A stretch of 64,000 nt of DNA, from positions 372,001 through 436,000 of the forward strand of contig CAUQTV010000002.1 of NCBI GenBank assembly GCA_963521185.1, read 5' to 3'. Positions 59,390 to 64,000 of the stretch are shown in pieces; position 1 is the first letter of the stretch, and the number at the start of each line of letters is the position of its first letter. Both the position numbers and the translations under genes were made by a program. The DNA is from Enterobacter_D sp963521185. Lineage in GTDB: Bacteria > Pseudomonadota > Gammaproteobacteria > Enterobacterales > Enterobacteriaceae. Below the pieces are notes generated by a model. That model ran no database searches. It worked only from the letters and a program-made list of their open reading frames with translations, and had not been told where the DNA came from.

Positions 59390-59938
59390 TTACCAGTGCC
59401 GCGTTGGCCCGGTATCAATATGCACAAAGTTGCTGCTGGGGTAATATCCTACACCACCGGCGCGCAGAGATAACGCTGCTTTGCGAATATTGCTCAATGA
59501 AATTCCTTCAATATGGAAATCCATTGCCTGTCCTTTGGTGTGGTAGCTTTTTTTCGCCACACCGCTGCTGTGGGCGCGCAGCTCATTGTTGGTATCGATG
59601 GAACGATAGCCCGAAACAAGTTGTACCGGTTTGCGGGTGCCTAATAAGCCCTGCAAACGGAACAGCTGGTCAAACAATTTGGGGTCGATGGATTTAACCT
59701 TATTCGCGCGGAAATCACGGAAGAAATGGTTAAGTTTAGCTAATTCATCCTGAATATAGCCCCGGCCATCAAAAAACTCCGCCTTGAGTGACTCACCTGT
59801 ATGCAGGTTGTTGAGCGTCAAAATACGTGGGCGTGGGGTGGAGAGCGTCGCAAACGCAGGCGTTGGAAGGATAGCGGCACCGAGTGCGACACCCCCAAGC
59901 GCCAGCAGTTTGCGGCGATTAGCGTCAAATTTATCCAT
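59390..59938 (-). CDS. mepK: Murein endopeptidase MepK (YcbK)
   Basis: A 182-residue peptidase of the M15/DUF882 family, the same length as E. coli YcbK. The twin-arginine signal is NRRKLLALGG followed by a hydrophobic stretch ending TPAFA. Zinc-site residues are seen in HSSGVAKKSYHTKGQAMDFH and NFVHIDTGPTRHW. In E. coli MepK preferentially cleaves the 3-3 crosslinks made by L,D-transpeptidases, which fits its place next to ldtD. Confidence 0.94.
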   Translation of the reverse strand: MDKFDANRRKLLALGGVALGAAILPTPAFATLSTPRPRILTLNNLHTGESLKAEFFDGRGYIQDELAKLNHFFRDFRANKVKSIDPKLFDQLFRLQGLLGTRKPVQLVSGYRSIDTNNELRAHSSGVAKKSYHTKGQAMDFHIEGISLSNIRKAALSLRAGGVGYYPSSNFVHIDTGPTRHW

Positions 59939-60120
59939 GATAATCAGGTCTACAGGTAATAAGTTGCGTAATATATATGCACTTCTGGCGCACGAGAGGC
60001 ACCTTACCGGGCAAATTTGCCGACGTCAAGGCAGCTCAATCCCAGTATTGGCGGGCCTTGTAGGCTACAGGCCCGTCAGTACCGATTATTACGACAACAG
60101 AATTTTCCGAACTGCTTCAT

Positions 60121-61983
60121 TTACCTGATTAATTGTTCAGCTTTTGGCAGAATTTGTGCGCTCGATCGCGCGGTGAGATCGTAATTGTAAATATCTGTTC
60201 TGTACTGCGTGCGCCCGTCGGTTCCGACAAAGGCGGTCAGATAGTAAAGATTGACCGGAATATTCTGCCGAATGTTTACGTAGCGCGTGTCGCCTTCCCG
60301 CAGCGCATCAGAGATGCGCGTATCGTTCCAGCCCGCGTCCTGCAACAGCATATTCGCCAGCTCAGACGCCTTGTTCACCCGCACGCAGCCGGAACTTAAC
60401 GCGCGAGCATCTTTCTGGAACAGATTGTGATTGGGCGTATCGTGCAGGTAGATCGCATCTGAACTCGGCATATTGAACTTATAACGCCCCAGCGAGTTTT
60501 GCGCGCCCGGTGCCTGCTGGAAACGGAACGGAAGATTAGACGGCGTAATGGTTCCCCAGTCTACGCGCCACGGATCGATAGCCTCGTTGCTGTTCCAGCC
60601 GCGCAGCACCGTGTAACCGTGGCGTTCCAGATACCCCGGATCGTTCCATACCTTCGGCAGAATGTCTTTGCGCGCAAGCGTAGGCGGTACGTTCCACGGC
60701 GGGTTGACCACCACGTTGTTCAGCGCGCTGCTCATCATCGGCGTTTTACGATCCGGACGCCCCACGATCACCCTTGAGGCCAGCACCTGGGTGCCCTGCT
60801 GGTAATAGACCAGCGAGTAGGCCGGAATGTTCACCATAATACCGGTAGACATATTGCCCGGCAGCAGGCGCAGGCGCTGAATATTGAGCGCCAGCACACC
60901 CGCGCGCTGTGCGGAAGAGACGTTGAGCCAGTCGCGCGTCGATGCGCCAATCACGCCATCTGCGCCCAGCCCCTGCCACGCCTGAAAACGCTTCACCCCT
61001 TCCACCAGCTTTTTGTCATAGGCGCTGCGCACCGCCGTCACGGCCTTCGCCTTTTTGGCGCTTTGCAGCGGCGTCGGTTGAGTCACGTCGCTGTCATTGA
61101 CGCTGACCGCCGACGGGCTGACCACGGCACCGCTTCCGGTATCGTCACCGGGTAACGCAATTTTTGGCGCATCGTCGAGCATACCGGTGCGCTGGAGAAT
61201 TTCACGCAGGGCCGGAACATCGTTGCTCCACTGGCCCGGTCGTAAGGTTGTGGTGCTGTTAAGCTGCGGCCACGGACGTGTGTCGGTCACCAGCGCCAGC
61301 AACGACGCATGCATCGCCGCATATTGCTCATGCTGCGGCGCAAGGCGGGCGATAAACGCGGGCAGCGCGTTCTGATCCAGCGCCAGCTGCCACTGATTGA
61401 TCACCGACAGCGGCGGCGTGGCTAACGCATAGGGTTTTGAGCTGTAGAGCCAGCTGTTGCCTTTGACCGGAATACCGGCAATAAATTGCAGGTAGCCCAT
61501 CATCGCATCGGATAGCACCACGTCGCGTGCGGTGCCGGTGACGGCAGGATCGGTTAACAGTTCAACCCACGCGGTGAACTGCGGCTGGAAACCAGCGATG
61601 GCAACCTCAGCAAGCTGCTGCTGGAAGGCTTTCACCGCTTCGCGATCCTCCCACATCGGTTTTTGCTCGCGGGCGGCGTACAGCGCAACAAGCTGATTCA
61701 TAAACACCGGCGTGTAACCGGCAGGCAACTGAGATTGCAGCGCGCTGCGCGTCTTTGCCACCGCGTCATCCGGCAAGGTGACCAGACCGGCCATGACTGA
61801 CGTCGCGCTGGACTGTTCCAGCGGCTGGGACAGCGTAGTCGGCTGCTCACCCGTCGTCGCCGTGCTGTCGGACGGGATCACTTCTGGCTCATCGGCCATG
61901 GCATTAAACAGTGGAGCAAATGCGAACGCCAGGCACAGACTCAGTGCGGACATTCGACGACCCTTCATTTTATTCAGCAACAT
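60121..61983 (-). CDS. ldtD: L,D-transpeptidase LdtD (YcbB)
   Basis: A 620-residue periplasmic enzyme (615 aa in E. coli) that makes 3-3 crosslinks between meso-diaminopimelate residues of peptidoglycan and can bypass penicillin-binding proteins. A signal peptide ends about LFNAMA. A scaffold region is followed by a peptidoglycan-binding domain (LVEGVKRFQAWQGLGADGVIGASTRDW) and the YkuD catalytic domain with HDTPNHNLFQKD and the nucleophile in SSGCVRVNK. I start at MLLNKMKG (61983) as in E. coli. The product is the substrate of the neighbouring mepK. The small gap to mepK shows one short inverted repeat (GGGCCTTGTAGGCTACAGGCCC). Confidence 0.95.
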   Translation of the reverse strand: MLLNKMKGRRMSALSLCLAFAFAPLFNAMADEPEVIPSDSTATTGEQPTTLSQPLEQSSATSVMAGLVTLPDDAVAKTRSALQSQLPAGYTPVFMNQLVALYAAREQKPMWEDREAVKAFQQQLAEVAIAGFQPQFTAWVELLTDPAVTGTARDVVLSDAMMGYLQFIAGIPVKGNSWLYSSKPYALATPPLSVINQWQLALDQNALPAFIARLAPQHEQYAAMHASLLALVTDTRPWPQLNSTTTLRPGQWSNDVPALREILQRTGMLDDAPKIALPGDDTGSGAVVSPSAVSVNDSDVTQPTPLQSAKKAKAVTAVRSAYDKKLVEGVKRFQAWQGLGADGVIGASTRDWLNVSSAQRAGVLALNIQRLRLLPGNMSTGIMVNIPAYSLVYYQQGTQVLASRVIVGRPDRKTPMMSSALNNVVVNPPWNVPPTLARKDILPKVWNDPGYLERHGYTVLRGWNSNEAIDPWRVDWGTITPSNLPFRFQQAPGAQNSLGRYKFNMPSSDAIYLHDTPNHNLFQKDARALSSGCVRVNKASELANMLLQDAGWNDTRISDALREGDTRYVNIRQNIPVNLYYLTAFVGTDGRTQYRTDIYNYDLTARSSAQILPKAEQLIR

Positions 61984-62123
61984 CCCTTGCCCCCTGTTCT
62001 TTTGTTGCGAGTTGGTTAACTCGTCATACTTACTATCAGTATATAAAGACAAAAATACATTTGCCCGTCCAAATGTAAAGAAGTTTAAAGAACGGGCAAT
62101 TTGGCGGCTCGCAGCGCAGAAAA

Positions 62124-62153
62124 TAAAAAGGGTGGCATCGTTGCCACCCTTTT
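62124..62153 (-). terminator. Terminator of the mukB transcript
   Basis: A perfect twelve-base stem AAAAGGGTGGCA / TGCCACCCTTTT with a four-base loop is followed on the minus strand by TTATTTT. It ends the mukFEB unit. Confidence 0.88.
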
Positions 62154-62166
62154 CGGTCAGTGATTG

Positions 62167-64000
62167 TCAGGACGTACTGGCATCCGCCGTACCGGGCAAC
62201 GGCTCCGGTAGCTGCGGCGCAAACCCGCGCAGGCCAACCACATGCACATGCTCCTGATTATTGAAGACCTTACGCACCAGCTTGTAAGTGGTGCCTTTTT
62301 CCGGACTGATATTTTCCGGGGCCGCAATGATCAGCTGCATTTCGAGGCGCTCGCACAGCTCAAACAGCGTGGCAATTGAGCGGGCGTCCAGACGCGCGGC
62401 CTCATCGAGGAACAGCAGACGGCACGGCGAGATATCTTTGCCGCGCAGACGCCGGGCTTCATCTTCCCAGCTCTGCACCACCATCACCAGAATAGACATC
62501 CCGGTACCGATCGCCTCGCCGGTGGACAGCGCTCCGGACTCCGCACGCAGCCAGCCGTCGGAACCACGGTTAACCTCTACTTCCATCTCAAGATAGTTGC
62601 GGTAGTCCAGCAACTCCTCACCAATGGTTTGCGGCGTGCGCTGGCCCATGTCGATCTGCGGGTTCAGGCGCTGATACAGCTTCGCCAGCGCTTCAGAGAA
62701 GGTCAGGCGGTTGCTGTTAAACAGATCCTGATGCTGCTCATGCTGCTCAGACAGCACCGTCAGCAGCGTAGCGTGGGTTTCCCGCACGTTGACGTTCAGA
62801 CGCACGCTGTTCACCTGACCGAACGACACGCTCTGCAAGCCCTGGTTCAGCTGGCGGATACGGTTCTGCTCGCGCTGAATGGTTTTGCGGATAATGTTCG
62901 CCGCGCTGCGGGAGCTGATCGCCAGCTTCTGCTCGCGGGAGGTCAGCTCTTCCGTCAGTCGGCTCAGCTCGATCTCCATCTGTTCGATGGCTTCGACCGG
63001 ATCGTCGGTGCGAATAATATCCTGACGGATACGCTCGCGCAGATGCTGGTACACCGCCACGAAGAACTGGATCTTACGTTCCGGACGTTTTGGATCTTCC
63101 GACATGCGCAGCACATCGCGCAGGTGTTCGTTATCTGCCACCGCCAGGCGCAGTGCGCCGAGGGCTTTATCCGACATTGAACGCAGTTCATCGGCGGAGA
63201 GATACGCCAGTTCGCGACGGTGCAAACGACGCTCAACGCCGTTGTCTTTCACCATGCGCATCACGGCACACCAGCCCGCTTTCGAGGTGACAACCTGCTC
63301 GCGCATCTCAAAATAGCTGCGCTCCAGACCTTTCAGCTTGCGGTTCAGGTTGTTCATTTCCGCTTCGCACATAGTGAGTGCTTTTTCAAGCTGGTTACGG
63401 CGCGTGCGGTTACCGGAGAGCTGCGCATGCAGTTCGTCGCGACGAATGCGCGCCCGCTCTTCCGCGCCGCTGTCGGCGCGTACGCCGATGTCCTGTAACT
63501 CTTTGTGCAGATCGTTTAACAGCTCTTTCTTGGTGTCATAGGAGCTTTTCAGCGATGCCTGAACCTGACCGTACTGGCTCACCTGCGCGGCATGGCTGCG
63601 CAGAGCGTCACGGGCGCGGGTACGCTCGGTTTCCGCCTGCTCCAGACGCTGGCGCAGTTTCTCATTGAGATCGCTGTTACCGCTCAGCATGTCGGCAGAA
63701 TCGCTGTAGCCGAAGTGCGCACGACGCTGCACCACTTCGGTCAGCGCAAACGCCTGCTGGCGGGCATCGCGCTGCACCTGCTGGGAATACGCGTAATCTT
63801 CTTTAAGCTGTTCGTACTGTTCCGGATCGCTTTGCAGCACGGAGAGCACCGGCTCCAGCTTCGCTAACTGATTACCGAACTGCTGGATAAAGCGCGCCGC
63901 TTCCTGGGCGTCGTCCAGCCGTTCGCGGATCTCATCAACGCGGTCAGCCAGCGTGTCGTCGCCTAACAGGCTGACGCGCGGTAACAGGCGGTTGAGGGCA
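62167..64000 (-). CDS. mukB: Chromosome partition protein MukB, C-terminal part
   Basis: The last 610 or so codons of the SMC-like MukB ATPase, open to the right edge of the window. It covers the end of the hinge region, the C-terminal coiled coil (VRADSGAEERARIRRDELHAQL, about 63400) and the C-terminal head. The ABC signature is in SGALSTGEAIGTGMSILVM and Walker B in CRLLFLDEAARLDARS. MukB with MukEF folds the chromosome and is excluded from the terminus by MatP, which is also encoded in this window. The last few residues (PGTADASTS) differ from E. coli. Confidence 0.96.
   Translation of the reverse strand, partial: ALNRLLPRVSLLGDDTLADRVDEIRERLDDAQEAARFIQQFGNQLAKLEPVLSVLQSDPEQYEQLKEDYAYSQQVQRDARQQAFALTEVVQRRAHFGYSDSADMLSGNSDLNEKLRQRLEQAETERTRARDALRSHAAQVSQYGQVQASLKSSYDTKKELLNDLHKELQDIGVRADSGAEERARIRRDELHAQLSGNRTRRNQLEKALTMCEAEMNNLNRKLKGLERSYFEMREQVVTSKAGWCAVMRMVKDNGVERRLHRRELAYLSADELRSMSDKALGALRLAVADNEHLRDVLRMSEDPKRPERKIQFFVAVYQHLRERIRQDIIRTDDPVEAIEQMEIELSRLTEELTSREQKLAISSRSAANIIRKTIQREQNRIRQLNQGLQSVSFGQVNSVRLNVNVRETHATLLTVLSEQHEQHQDLFNSNRLTFSEALAKLYQRLNPQIDMGQRTPQTIGEELLDYRNYLEMEVEVNRGSDGWLRAESGALSTGEAIGTGMSILVMVVQSWEDEARRLRGKDISPCRLLFLDEAARLDARSIATLFELCERLEMQLIIAAPENISPEKGTTYKLVRKVFNNQEHVHVVGLRGFAPQLPEPLPGTADASTS

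Noticed and set aside
60000..60100. Possible REP unit between mepK and ldtD
   Set aside because: A short inverted repeat is present, but the sequence lacks the REP core, so only a mention in the ldtD entry is justified.
1..64000. CRISPR arrays, insertion sequences, prophage genes, toxin-antitoxin pairs
   Set aside because: No regularly spaced repeats, transposase, integrase or phage structural genes were recognised on either strand.

Overview
This window is a chromosomal segment from a member of the Enterobacteriaceae close to Enterobacter, Lelliottia or Leclercia; the genus cannot be fixed by eye. Most genes are full-length orthologues of Escherichia coli K-12 genes in the 22-23 minute region, in the same relative order: efeU, putP/putA, rut, wrbA, agp, serT, yccA to ompA, matP to pyrD, pepN to aspC, gloC/mepK/ldtD, mukB. 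GC content looks mid-50s, except for an AT-rich stretch around 18.2-19.2 kb. The window starts inside efeU and ends inside mukB, both on the minus strand.

1-8.7 kb holds the 5' end of a Fur-boxed iron permease gene, a NupC-type nucleoside transporter, a DUF3574 lipoprotein overlapping putP, and the divergent putP/putA pair with five PutA operator hexamers between them. 8.7-14 kb holds the pyrimidine-degradation locus: rutR divergent from rutABCDEF, with NtrC, RutR and sigma-54 sites in the gap. The operon stops at rutF: rutG, its usual last gene, is absent. A small KGG stress protein (ymdF) follows on the opposite strand. 14.4-17 kb carries wrbA-yccJ, agp and a dinI-like gene behind a LexA box.

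17.1-23 kb is the accessory part. Where K-12 has the tor, app and hya loci, there is instead a soluble chemoreceptor-like protein with its sensor domain at the C terminus, an orphan PTS EIIB, a PilZ protein fused to a degenerate HD-GYP domain, tRNA-Ser(UGA), and an orphan OppA-type binding protein. This is the best place to look for something not yet described.

23-48.4 kb is conserved core: yccA, tusE/yccX, rlmI-hspQ, yccU, yccT(csgI), mgsA, helD, yccF-yccS, sxy/sulA, ompA, matP, ycbZ-fabA, rmf, the rlmL-uup-pqiABC run, and ycbX/zapC. 48.4-64 kb has an ERIC element, pyrD with a PurR box and a CTP-sensing leader, pepN directly next to pyrD (the K-12 ssu and elf genes are missing from this place), pncB with a NadR box, asnS, a porin in the ompF position with two altered eyelet residues, aspC, then gloC, mepK, ldtD and the C-terminal part of mukB. 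No CRISPR array, insertion sequence, prophage or rRNA was seen.
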